From positions 2,143,501 to 2,207,500 of the forward strand of contig NZ_JAHREN010000001.1 of NCBI RefSeq assembly GCF_019084075.1: a DNA stretch of 64,000 nucleotides, in the 5' to 3' direction. The notes under the pieces were generated by a model. It was not told the DNA's origin, made no database searches, and saw nothing but the letters and a program-made list of their open reading frames with translations. This document shows, piece after piece, positions 1-8,588 of this stretch (positions are counted from its first letter, which is position 1; each line of letters begins with the position of its first letter). Position numbers and translations under genes: made by a program. Source of the stretch: Siccirubricoccus sp. G192 (GTDB lineage: Bacteria; Pseudomonadota; Alphaproteobacteria; Acetobacterales; Acetobacteraceae).

Positions 1-274
1 TCGCGCAAGGCGGAACAGTCTAGTGGCGGACGGCCCCGGCGCCAAGCCAATGCGCGTTGACGGGCCGGGATGTCCTCGCCGGGCTTCCCGGAAGGCCAGG
101 CTTTCCGCAAGGCCGGACCGATATGCTGCTCGCCATCCTGCCCCGATCCGCTCCGCCCGCACCTTGCCGGAGGCCCTCGGAACCGCGCCGGCGCATCCGC
201 GGTTTGCGCCCTGACAAGGACGGACAGCCGGCCGCGGGCTAGTCCCAAGGCCAGAATTGGAAGGAAGCCTGCAC

Positions 275-1030
275 ATGCCTGGACGACTGGAGAGCAAGAC
301 GGCCGTGATCACGGGCGCGAGCAGCGGCATCGGCCGGGCGATCGCGCAGCGCTACTTGGAGGAAGGCGCGCGGGTGGTGCTGTTCGGGCGCAACCGCGCC
401 GGGCTGGAGGAGGTGGCATCGGCGGCGCCCGGCCGGGCGCATGTCGTCGTCGGCGACGTGACCCGCCCCGACGACCTGCGCCGGCTGGCCGAGGAGGCCG
501 GACAGCGCTTCGGCCGGATCGACATCGCCCTGCCCAATGCCGGCATCGCGCGCGTCCTGCCCTTTGCGGAGAGCACGCCCGAGGCCATGGACGAGCAGTT
601 CCGCATCAACCTGTTCGGCGCGGTGGAGACGGTGCGCCTGCTGCTGCCGCTGTTCGGCGAGACGGGCGGCGCGGTGCTCTTCATCACCACCTTCCTTGCC
701 CGGGTCGGCCTGCCCGGACTTGCGGCCTATAGCGCGAGCAAGGCGGCGCTTGGCTCCTTCGCGCGGACACTGGCGGTGGAACTGGCGCCGCGCGGCATCC
801 GGGTGAACGCGATCGCCCCCGGCCCCATAGAGACGCCGCTCTGGGGCACCGTCGGATTGCCGCCGGAGGTTCTGGCCGAGACGGCGCGCCAAGTGACGCA
901 GCGGCTTCTGCCCGGCCGCTTCGGCAAGCCGGAGGATATCGCCGAGGCGGCGGTCTTCCTGGCCTCGGATGCCGCGCGCAACATTTTCGGCCAGGAGATC
1001 GTCATCGACGGCGGCTATACCGTGGGCTGA
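275..1030 (+). CDS. SDR-family NAD(P)-dependent oxidoreductase
   Basis: Classical short-chain dehydrogenase of 251 residues, the usual length for the family. The cofactor motif TGASSGIG is at residues 13-20, an NAG motif is near 88-90, and the active-site pair is Tyr152/Lys156 (YSASK). The usual catalytic Ser, 13 residues before Tyr, appears to be Thr139. The ATG at 275 is preferred over an in-frame TTG at 257 because GGAAGGAAG lies at proper spacing before it. The substrate cannot be read from sequence. The neighbouring uronate dehydrogenase and aldose epimerase suggest sugar or sugar-acid oxidation, which is inference. Confidence 0.88.
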   Translation: MPGRLESKTAVITGASSGIGRAIAQRYLEEGARVVLFGRNRAGLEEVASAAPGRAHVVVGDVTRPDDLRRLAEEAGQRFGRIDIALPNAGIARVLPFAESTPEAMDEQFRINLFGAVETVRLLLPLFGETGGAVLFITTFLARVGLPGLAAYSASKAALGSFARTLAVELAPRGIRVNAIAPGPIETPLWGTVGLPPEVLAETARQVTQRLLPGRFGKPEDIAEAAVFLASDAARNIFGQEIVIDGGYTVG

Positions 1031-1184
1031 CCCATCTACGGCGCGGGCGGGCCGGGGGCACCGGGCGCAGGGCCTGGCACCAAGGGAGACCGGTCCGGGC
1101 CGCCGAACGGCGCCCGCGCCGTTTGCCTGTATGGCGCGCACCCCGCATCATGCGCCGCCACCCCTGGTCAGGAGGAAGCCTGCC

Positions 1185-2054
1185 ATGCCCGCCATCCCGG
1201 AAAAGCCCGTCCTGCTCACCGGCGCCGCCGGCAATCTTGGTCGCGTGCTGGCGCGGGAGCTGGCGGCGATGGGCTGGACCCTGCGGCTCACCGACATCCA
1301 TTCCTTCCCCGAGGCGCTGCCGCCGCGCGCCGAATTCATCCGCGCCGACCTGAACGATGGCGTCGCGCTGCTGCGCCAGGCGGAGGGCTGCGGCGCCATC
1401 CTGCACTTCGGCGGCATCAGCGTGGAGCAACCCTTCGAGACCGTCTTCGGCCCCAATCTCCGTGGCCTCTATCACGTGTATGAGGCAGCGCGGCGGGAAC
1501 AGGCGCGGGTGGTCTTCGCCAGCTCCAACCACTCCATCGGCTTCCATGAACGCCCGCAAGGCAACGAGGCCAGGATCGATGCCGACTGCGCCTTCCGGCC
1601 GGATGGCTATTACGGGCTGTCGAAAGCCTATGGCGAACTGATGGGCCGGCTCTACTGGGACAAGCACGGGGTCGAGAACGTCAATCTGCGCATCGGCTCC
1701 TGCCTGCCGGAGCCGCTGGAGGCGCGGATGCTCGCCACCTGGCTCTCCTATGCCGACCTGGTGCGGCTTGCGGCGGCGGCGGTCATGGCGCCGCGCACCG
1801 GGCATTGCGTGATCTGGGCCTGCTCCGCCAACCCCGCCAGCTTCTGGGGCGAGGACCATCGCGCGCGCATCGGCTGGCAGCCGCAGGACACGGCGGAGGC
1901 GTTCCGCGCGCGCATCGCCGGCAAGCTTTCCGGCGATCCGGTGGTCGAGCGCTACCAGGGCGGCGCCTATGCCGGCATGGACTACACGCGGGCGCAGCCC
2001 TCGCCGCGCGACCACTTCGCGCTGGACGAAGCCGCCGGGAGCGCGGGGAGCTGA
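1185..2054 (+). CDS. udh: Uronate dehydrogenase (NAD-dependent)
   Basis: An SDR-extended (epimerase-like) protein of 289 residues. It carries the Rossmann motif GAAGNLG at 13-19, the HFGGISVE segment near 74-81, ASSNHSIG at 112-119 and the YxxxK active site Tyr143/Lys147. These segments and the RIGSC motif match the Agrobacterium/Pseudomonas uronate dehydrogenases, which oxidise D-galacturonate or D-glucuronate to the aldarolactone using NAD. The ATG at 1185 has an AGGAGGAAG ribosome site. A mutarotase-like gene follows about 25 bp downstream, consistent with feeding one anomer to the enzyme. No aldarate dehydratase or lactonase is seen nearby. Confidence 0.85.
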   Translation: MPAIPEKPVLLTGAAGNLGRVLARELAAMGWTLRLTDIHSFPEALPPRAEFIRADLNDGVALLRQAEGCGAILHFGGISVEQPFETVFGPNLRGLYHVYEAARREQARVVFASSNHSIGFHERPQGNEARIDADCAFRPDGYYGLSKAYGELMGRLYWDKHGVENVNLRIGSCLPEPLEARMLATWLSYADLVRLAAAAVMAPRTGHCVIWACSANPASFWGEDHRARIGWQPQDTAEAFRARIAGKLSGDPVVERYQGGAYAGMDYTRAQPSPRDHFALDEAAGSAGS

Positions 2055-2079
2055 ACCAGCCGCGCCTGGAAAAACCGGC

Positions 2080-2934
2080 TTGCTGAGCCTGGAGGGCGGC
2101 GGCTGGACCGCCGTGCTGTTGCCGGAGCAGGGCGGCGCCCTGGCCCAGCTGGGCTTCCATGGGCGGGAGGTCTTGGCGCCGCTGCCGCTCGGCGCCGATC
2201 CCAATGCCAGTTTCGGCGGCGCCTTCCTCATGGCGCCCTGGGCCAATCGGCTGGATGGCGGGCTGCTGCCGGTGGCCGGCATCGCATACCACTTGCCGGT
2301 GAACCGGCCGGAGGACGGCACCGCCATCCATGGCCTGGCGCGCGAGCATCCCTGGCAGGTGCTGGCGGCCTCGGCATCGCGTGCGATGCTGGTGCAGGAA
2401 CTGGACGCCACCGCGCTCGGCCTGCCACTGCGCTATGCGGCGCGGCTGGAGGTAATGCTCGGTCCGCTGCATGCGCATATCACGCTGTCGCTGACGAATG
2501 CGGGTGACCTGCCCTTTCCCTTCGGGCTCGGCTGGCATCCCTTCTTCGCGCGGCCGGCGGGGACGCGGCTCCGCTTTCGCGCCGACACGCTCTTCGCGCG
2601 GGACGCGCGCAGCCTGCCCGTGGCGGCGCAGCCCAGCCCCGGCGTCGATGGCGACGAGGCCGCCTATGCCGGGCTGGACACGCATTTCGCCGGCTGGGAC
2701 GGCCTGGCGGAGATCAGCCGCCCCGATCTCCTGCTGCGGCTGCAGGCCACGGGCGCCTGGTCGCGCAACCTGCAGGTCTTCGCGCCGGCCGGTGGTGACG
2801 TGCTGTGCGTGGAGCCGGTGAGTCATGTGCCGGACGCGCCGAACCGCCCCGGATTCGCCGCGCATGGATCGCTGACCATGCTGCCGCCGGGCGATGCGCT
2901 GGTGGCGCGACTCGCACTCGCCGCGGAAATCTGA
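2080..2934 (+). CDS. Aldose 1-epimerase (mutarotase) family protein
   Basis: About 284 residues of galactose-mutarotase fold. Recognisable pieces in order are an NRLDGG segment, AIHGLAREHPW (first catalytic His region), GLGWHPFF (second His) and CVEPVSHV with the general-base Glu near the C-terminus. It would interconvert alpha and beta anomers of an aldose or uronate in the cytoplasm. The start is uncertain: no ATG fits, and TTG at 2080 is chosen because homology begins immediately after it (LEGGGW). It follows udh closely in the same direction, so the two are probably co-transcribed. Confidence 0.8.
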   Translation: MLSLEGGGWTAVLLPEQGGALAQLGFHGREVLAPLPLGADPNASFGGAFLMAPWANRLDGGLLPVAGIAYHLPVNRPEDGTAIHGLAREHPWQVLAASASRAMLVQELDATALGLPLRYAARLEVMLGPLHAHITLSLTNAGDLPFPFGLGWHPFFARPAGTRLRFRADTLFARDARSLPVAAQPSPGVDGDEAAYAGLDTHFAGWDGLAEISRPDLLLRLQATGAWSRNLQVFAPAGGDVLCVEPVSHVPDAPNRPGFAAHGSLTMLPPGDALVARLALAAEI

Positions 2935-2965
2935 CGCGCGCTTCGTGTTTGCGTGCAGGCGCGCG

Positions 2966-2990
2966 GGAACGCGCGGCGCTGCGTGACGTT
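2966..2990 (+). promoter_or_regulatory. Candidate EcfG-type general stress promoter
   Basis: GGAAC at 2966-2970 and CGTT at 2987-2990 are separated by exactly 16 bases. This matches the alphaproteobacterial EcfG (general stress sigma factor) consensus GGAAC-N16/17-CGTT. It lies about 255 bp upstream of the DUF3140/H1-like gene, in a 311-bp stretch without genes. The match is seen in sequence; its use by sigma EcfG is inference. Confidence 0.45.
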
Positions 2991-3245
2991 GCCTGCCGCA
3001 ACCGGAACGCAAAGGTCACGGCATGGCAGGCACCGCGCGACTCCGACCCGAAGCTATGTGGGCGGGTGCAGGCGCGCGTCACCCCCGCGGGGCATCCGGC
3101 GCGACCGCCAGCACGCCGGATACCGGGCCGCCATCTGGGCCAGCGGCGTGCCGGCGACAGCCCCGGCGAATGGATGCAAGGTCATCGAGGCGCCGGTTCC
3201 GGCTGTCTCTCCACCATTAACATCCCTGAAGGGAGGCGCAAGAGA

Positions 3246-4787
3246 ATGAGCGAGAGCCCGTACCGCCCTGCCGAGGCGGACAGTTCGGACGCGCTGCAGG
3301 TTTTCCGCCGCCTGGTCAACATGCAGGCCGCAGAGTTGCGCGACTGGCTGGAGACCGAGCAGAGCCGCAGCGCCGGCTGGACCGATGAAGGCGAGGATGC
3401 GGCGGTGGACCACCAGTCCGGGCGCCGCGTCCTTGTTCTGCTGGAGCGCGGCGATGCGCCGCAGGCCGAAGCGGAGCAGGAATTCCTGCGGCAGGTGGTG
3501 GGCTTCATCCGCCGCCGCCTGGCGCAGCGGCCCGAGGACGACACCGCGGCGGCGCGCTGGCGCCATTCCCTGATGAATTGGGGACATGATCCGATGAAGG
3601 ACGAGGCAGAGGAGACCGCCATGCAGGATGACGACACGCCGCACCAACCCGAACAGGACTCTGCCCAGGAGGCCGGCCAGGAGATCGGCCAGGAGGAAGG
3701 CGGCCAGCAGGAGGCGCCGAAGCGCGGCCGCCGCGCTGGCGCCTCCACCGGCACGCGGACCCGGCGCAGCAGCGCCGGCACCACCGAACGGGCGAGCGGC
3801 ACAAGGAGTGCCGCCGGCACCGGTGCGAAGCGCGGCGCCGCTGGGCGCACGGCGGCGGCGGCGAAGGGCGGCAGGGCAAGCGCCGGCAGTCGCGGCAAGG
3901 CAGCGGCGGGCAGCACCACGCGCAGCAGCGCGACGGGCACCGCCAAGCGTGGCGCCGCCGGGCGCACGGCGGCGGCGGCGAAGGGCGGCCGGGTGAGCGC
4001 CGGCAGCCGTAGCAAGGCGGCGGCCGGCAGCACCACGCGCAGCAGCGCGACGGGCACCGCCAAGCGTGGCGCCGCCGGGCGCACGGCGGCGGCGGCGAAG
4101 GGCGGCCGGGTGAGCGCCGGCAGTCGCGGCAAGGCAGCGGCGGGCAGCACCACGCGCAGCAGCACGACGGGCACCGCCAAGCGCGGCGCCGCCGGGCGCA
4201 CGGCGGCGGCGGCGAAGGGTGGCCGGGCGAGTGCCGGCAGTCGCGGCAAGACGGCGGCGGGCACCGCCTCGCGCGGCAGCGCGACGGGCACTGCCAAGCG
4301 CAGCGCCGCCGGGCGCACGGCGGCGGCGGCGAAGGGTGGCCGGGCGAGTGCCGGCAGTCGCGGCAAGACGGCGGCGGGCAGCACCACGCGCAGCACGGCG
4401 TCGCGCAGCACGGCTTCGCGCAGCACTGGCACCCGTGCAACCGGCACGCGCACGGCCAGCCGCAGCACCGCCGCGAAGACCACCCGCAGCACCGCCAGCC
4501 GGGCAGCGCAGAGCGAGGGTGGCCGCAAGGGCGGCAGCGCGCGCACGCCGCGCAAGGCAGCGGCGGCGCGCAGCAATGGCGCCAAGGGCGGCGCCGCCCG
4601 CAGCACGCGGACCAGCACCGCCGGTGGGGCGAAGCGCGTCACGGGCACGGCCGCCAAACGTGGCACGGGTACGGCCGCGAAGCGCGGCACCGGTGCCACG
4701 CGCGGCGCCGCCGGGCGGACCACTGCGGCAGCGAAGGGCGGGCGCACCTCCTCCGGCGGGCGCGGCAGCACCCGCAGCCGCGCCTAG
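3246..4787 (+). CDS. DUF3140 domain protein with histone-H1-like repeat tail
   Basis: 513 residues. Residues 1 to about 120 match the DUF3140 family: FRRLVNM, ELRDWLETEQS, a GRR segment, VGFIRRRLAQRP and the ending WRHSLMNWGHDPMKDE. A Gln/Glu-rich acidic linker follows, then roughly 350 residues rich in Ala, Gly, Arg, Lys, Ser and Thr. That tail contains five tandem copies of a 39-40-residue unit, like bacterial histone-H1-like proteins. The tail is predicted to bind nucleic acid by charge and to be disordered. The ATG at 3246 follows GGGAGGCGCAAGAGA. The gene stands alone, ends in a strong hairpin, and has a candidate stress promoter upstream. Its function is unknown; a DNA-compacting or stress-protective role is inference. 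Confidence 0.8.
   Translation: MSESPYRPAEADSSDALQVFRRLVNMQAAELRDWLETEQSRSAGWTDEGEDAAVDHQSGRRVLVLLERGDAPQAEAEQEFLRQVVGFIRRRLAQRPEDDTAAARWRHSLMNWGHDPMKDEAEETAMQDDDTPHQPEQDSAQEAGQEIGQEEGGQQEAPKRGRRAGASTGTRTRRSSAGTTERASGTRSAAGTGAKRGAAGRTAAAAKGGRASAGSRGKAAAGSTTRSSATGTAKRGAAGRTAAAAKGGRVSAGSRSKAAAGSTTRSSATGTAKRGAAGRTAAAAKGGRVSAGSRGKAAAGSTTRSSTTGTAKRGAAGRTAAAAKGGRASAGSRGKTAAGTASRGSATGTAKRSAAGRTAAAAKGGRASAGSRGKTAAGSTTRSTASRSTASRSTGTRATGTRTASRSTAAKTTRSTASRAAQSEGGRKGGSARTPRKAAAARSNGAKGGAARSTRTSTAGGAKRVTGTAAKRGTGTAAKRGTGATRGAAGRTTAAAKGGRTSSGGRGSTRSRA
3816..4403 (+). repeat. Five in-frame tandem repeats (unit 117 bp)
   Basis: Units begin at 3816 (120 bp), 3936, 4053, 4170 and 4287 (117 bp each). Each encodes a variant of GTAKRGAAGRT-AAAAKGG-R(A/V)SAGSR-(G/S)K(A/T)AAG-(S/T)-TRSSAT. 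The copies differ by a few substitutions only and stay in frame, so recent unequal duplication within the gene is likely. Copy number may vary between strains or may be wrong in the assembly. Confidence 0.9.
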
Positions 4788-4849
4788 GTCCCGCTCCCTT
4801 CCTTCGCCGTGCTGTGCGATGGAGGGGGGGATGGGCGGATTGCTGAGAA

Positions 4850-4880
4850 GGGCCGGAGCATGCCAGGCATGCTCCGGCCC
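4850..4880. terminator. Strong hairpin terminator after the H1-like gene
   Basis: A perfect 15-bp inverted repeat (4850-4864 with 4866-4880) around a single central A lies 62 bp after the stop codon. Downstream is GGTTCCTTCC rather than a clean T-run, so termination strength is uncertain. The symmetry would allow either strand to form the hairpin. Confidence 0.65.
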
Positions 4881-5218
4881 GGTTCCTTCCTGATGGGCCT
4901 TGCGCTGGCGGTTCCGGGCGAGGTGGCAAATCCGGATGCCGGAAAGGGGCCGGACCGGGAGGGGCCCCCTCCGTCCCATGAAAGCCCGGTTGCAGCCGGT
5001 TCGGGTGGCCGGCCGCCGCGATCCCGCCAGGGCTTCCCGCTTCCGGCCCGGCCTTCCCAGGCGTGGCGGGATGCATTGGCGCCCCATGGCCGGCGGCCGC
5101 GGCGCGATCCTGGGGAGCCTCGCCCTCTCCGGCGCCTGCTGGAATATGCTACGGAACTGGACCCGCGCCCTGGCCCGCCGGCCGTGGCGCCAACCCGCCA
5201 GCATGAAGGCCAGGCCGC
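4881..5218. other. Intergenic region, no gene recognised
   Basis: 338 bases between the hairpin and the acyl-CoA dehydrogenase start. Open frames here have no family resemblance. A short GC palindrome (GGAGGGGCCCCCTCC) is visible near 4960. The region must contain the promoter for the acyl-CoA dehydrogenase, but I cannot place it. Confidence 0.4.
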
Positions 5219-6893
5219 ATGAGCCACGCGATGACCACCCCGGCCGAGGACCTGCTCTTCGGTCTCACCCGCCTCGTCGACCTGCCCGGCCTCACCGCCG
5301 CCGCCGGCGCGCCGCTCGGGCCCGAGGATATCGGCGCCATCATCGAGGAGGCTGCGCGCTTCTCGCGCGAGGTGCTCTGGCCGAATGCCCAGGCCGCCGA
5401 CCGGCACGGCGCGGTCTATGAAAATGGCGTGGTCCGCGTGCCGCCCGGCTACCAGGACGCCTATCGCGGCTGGGTGGAGGGCGGCTGGCAGGGCCTGCCC
5501 GCGCCGGCCGAGGTACAGGGCGTCGCCACCGGCGGCCAGGCGCTGCCGCAATCCCTCTGGATGGCGGTGCAGGAACTGGTGACGGCCGCCGACATGGCCT
5601 TCAGCCTCTGCCCGCTGCTCACCGCCGGGGCGATCGAGGCACTGGTGGAATACGCCACCCCGGAACAGGCGGCGGCCTGGCTGCCGCGGCTGGTCTCCGG
5701 CGAATGGACCGGCACCATGTGCCTGACCGAGCCGCAGGCCGGCAGCGACTTGGCGCTGCTGCGGACCCGCGCCGAGCCGGCGGGCGAGGGCCGCTACCGG
5801 CTGCATGGCCAGAAGATCTTCATCACCTATGGCGAGCACGACCTGACGCCGAACACGCTGCACCTGGTGCTGGCCCGGCTGCCGGATGCGCCGCCCGGCA
5901 CCCGCGGCATCAGCCTCTTCGCCGCGCCGAAGGTGCTGCCGGATGGCAGCCGCAACGCGCTGCGCTGCGGCGGCATCGAGCGCAAGCTCGGCATCCACGC
6001 CTCGCCCACCTGCATCATGCTGTTCGAGGGGGCGGAGGCGGAGCTGATCGGGGCGCCGCATCGCGGGCTGAACGCCATGTTCACCATGATGAACGCCGCC
6101 CGGCTCGGCGTCGGCATCGAGGGGGTGGCGCAGGGCGCCCGGGCGCTGGCACTCGCCGAAGCCTATGCCGCCGAGCGCATCCAGGGCGGCGGCCCGATCG
6201 CCCGCCACCCGGATGTGGCGCGCATGCTGGCGGAGATCCGCGCCATCACCCTGGCCGGCCGGCTGCTGGCGCTGGAGGCCGGGGCCGCGCTCGACCGCGC
6301 CCGGCTGCTGCGGGAGGAGGGGGCGGAGACGCGGGTGGCGCTGCTCACCCCCATCGTGAAATCCTGGTGCACCGATCGCGGCGTGGATTGCGCCTCGCTC
6401 GGCATGCAGGTGCATGGCGGGATGGGCTTCGTCGAGGATACCGGCGCCGCGCAGGTGCTGCGCGATGCCCGGATCGCGCCGATCTATGAGGGCACCAACG
6501 GCATCCAGGCGATCGACCTGGTGGCGCGCAAGCTGTTCCGCGATGGCGGCGCGGCGATGCGGGGGGCTGATCTGGGAAGTGCGCAGCGCCGACCAGCGCC
6601 TGGACGCCGCCGCCGATGCGCTGGAACGCGCCACTGCCTGGATGCTGGACCAGGGCCAGGCCAATCCCGATGCCGCCCAGGCTTCGGCCAGTGCCTATCT
6701 GGATGCGGCGGGCTGGACGCTCGGCGGCTGGATGCTGGCCCGCGCCGCCGCCGCGGATGATCGCTACGCCCCGATCGCCGATTTCTACCTGCGGCGCCTA
6801 CTACCCCGGGCCGCGGCGCGGGTGGCGGAGATCGAGGCTGCGGAGGCGGTGCTGGCGCTGCTGCCGGGCCAGGGCGCGACCGCCTCGGGCTGA
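5219..6893 (+). CDS. Acyl-CoA dehydrogenase, long form with C-terminal extension (one frameshift)
   Basis: About 557 residues when read through one +1 frame change at a run of six G (6561-6566). It resembles the roughly 590-residue acyl-CoA dehydrogenases with an extra C-terminal helical domain, which includes DmdC-type enzymes. Visible features are MCLTEPQAGSDL (FAD and substrate loop), GIHASPTC, VHGGMGF and the catalytic-base segment YEGTNGIQ. The product would oxidise an acyl-CoA to the enoyl-CoA, passing electrons to ETF. The downstream part (SADQRLDAA to the TGA at 6891-6893) is in the third frame. The extra G is probably a sequence error, because both halves keep family sequence. Confidence 0.82.
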
Positions 6894-6986
6894 AGCCGGC
6901 CGGCACGGCGGATTGTTGCGCTGTGCCGCCCTTGCGGATGGCGCATGTCACCGCATCTCCGCGGCTGCATATCGTGACGGCCGTGC

Positions 6987-8568
6987 ATGAACGCTCCGCT
7001 TGCCACCCCCTCGCTGCGGGCCACGCATCCTCGCGTTGCCGTGATTGGCGCCGGCCCGGGCGGCTTGGCCGCCGCCATGCTGCTGGCCGCCGCCGGGGCG
7101 CGGGTGACGCTGCATGAGAAGGACGCCGTGGTCGGCGGCCGCACCCGCACGCTGACGGCCCCCGGCGGCTATCGCTTCGACCTCGGCCCCACCTTCTTCC
7201 TCTATCCCCGCATCCTGTCGGAGATCTTCGCGGGCTGCGGCGCGAGGCTGGAGGAGGAGGTGGAGCTGGTCCGCCTCGACCCGCATTACCGCTTGGTCTT
7301 CGAGGGGCATGGAAGCATCGAGGCCACCGCCGATCCGGCACGGATGGAGGCTGAGATCGCGAAGCTGTGCCCCGCCGATGCAAGGGGCCTGCGCCCTTTT
7401 CTGGCCGAGAACCGACGCAAGCTGGAAGCCTTCCGGCCGGTGCTGGAGCGCGCCTTCTGCTCGCCCGCCGATGTCCTCGGCCTCGACATGCTGAAATCGC
7501 TACGCCTGCTGCGGCCGCACCGCAGCGTGGATGCCGACCTGTCGCGGCATTTCCGCGACCCGCGCGTGCGCCTCGCCTTCTCCTTCCAGGCCAAGTATCT
7601 CGGCATGAGCCCGTTCCGCTGCCCGAGCCTCTTCACCATCCTGAGCTTCCTGGAATACGAGCATGGCGTGTTCCACCCCATGGGCGGCTGCGGCGCCGTC
7701 TCCGCCGCCATGGCGCGGGTCGCGGAGCGGAACGGGGTGGAGATCAGGCTGAACTCCCCCCGTGGAGCGCATCGCCTTCGCCGGCCGCCGCGCCATCGGC
7801 GTCGAGACCGGCGGGCAGCACCATGCGGCGGATGCGGTGGTGGTGAACGCGGATTTCGCGCATGCCGTGCCGCGCCTGATCCCGGATGCGCTGCGCCGCC
7901 GCTGGACCGACCGGCGCATTGGCAGGGCCCGCTATTCCTGCTCCACCTTCATGCTTTATCTCGGCATCGAGGGGACGCTGCCCGGCCTGCCGCATCACAG
8001 CATCCTGCTGGCCGAGGACTACCGCCGCAACATCCGCCAGATCGAGAGCGGCGAGATCCCGGATGTGCCGAGCCTCTATGTGCAGAATGCCGGCGCCACC
8101 GACGCCTCCATGGCGCCGCCGGGCCATGCCAGCCTCTATCTGCTGATCCCGGTGCCCAATCTGCGCCATGGCACCGACTGGGCGGCGGAGGCACCCGGCT
8201 ACCGCCGCCTGGCGCTGGACCGGCTGCGCGGCCTCGGCATCCCCGATCTCGAATCCCGCATCCGCCATGAACGCATGGTGACGCCGCGGGACTGGCAGGA
8301 GGAATTCGCGGTGGGCCATGGCGCCACCTTCAACCTCGCGCATGATCTCGGCCAGATGCTCTGCTTCCGGCCGGGCAACCGCTTCGCGGATCTGGAGGGG
8401 GTCTATCTGGTGGGCGGCGGCACCCATCCCGGCAGCGGGCTGCCGGTGATCTATGAGGGCGCGCGCATCACCAGCGGCCTGCTGGCGCGCGACCTCGGCC
8501 TGGCGCCGGTGCCGGCGGGCAGCGGTTTCGCGCAGGGAATGGCGCCGGCCTATGGGGTGGCGGGTTGA
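6987..8568 (+). CDS. CrtN/CrtI-type FAD-dependent carotenoid desaturase (one frameshift)
   Basis: About 526 residues after joining two frames at a run of six C (7756-7761). The N-terminus has the dinucleotide-binding motif GAGPGGLAAA, then GGRTRT and YRFDLGPTFF typical of phytoene/dehydrosqualene desaturases. The C-terminus has YLVGGGTHPGSGLPVIYEGA, the classic CrtI/CrtN FAD-binding end. Because squalene-forming genes (HpnC-HpnD, HpnE) are in the same operon and no phytoene synthase is present, the likely substrate is squalene or another C30 chain. That substrate assignment is inference from context. Confidence 0.78.
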
Positions 8569-8588
8569 GGGCCGTGAAAGGATCGGGC

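Noticed and set aside
1..274. Possible small genes in the first 274 bases
   Set aside because: Open frames there are Arg/Pro-rich mirror-type translations with no ribosome site before a start and no recognisable motif.
3816..4403. Regular repeats resembling a CRISPR array
   Set aside because: Units are 117 bp, contiguous without unique spacers, and in frame within a protein.
3054..5204. Very long minus-strand open frames opposite the H1-like gene (over 500 codons)
   Set aside because: They are mirror frames of the GC-rich repeats. The plus-strand frame carries DUF3140 homology, a ribosome site and a hairpin after the stop.
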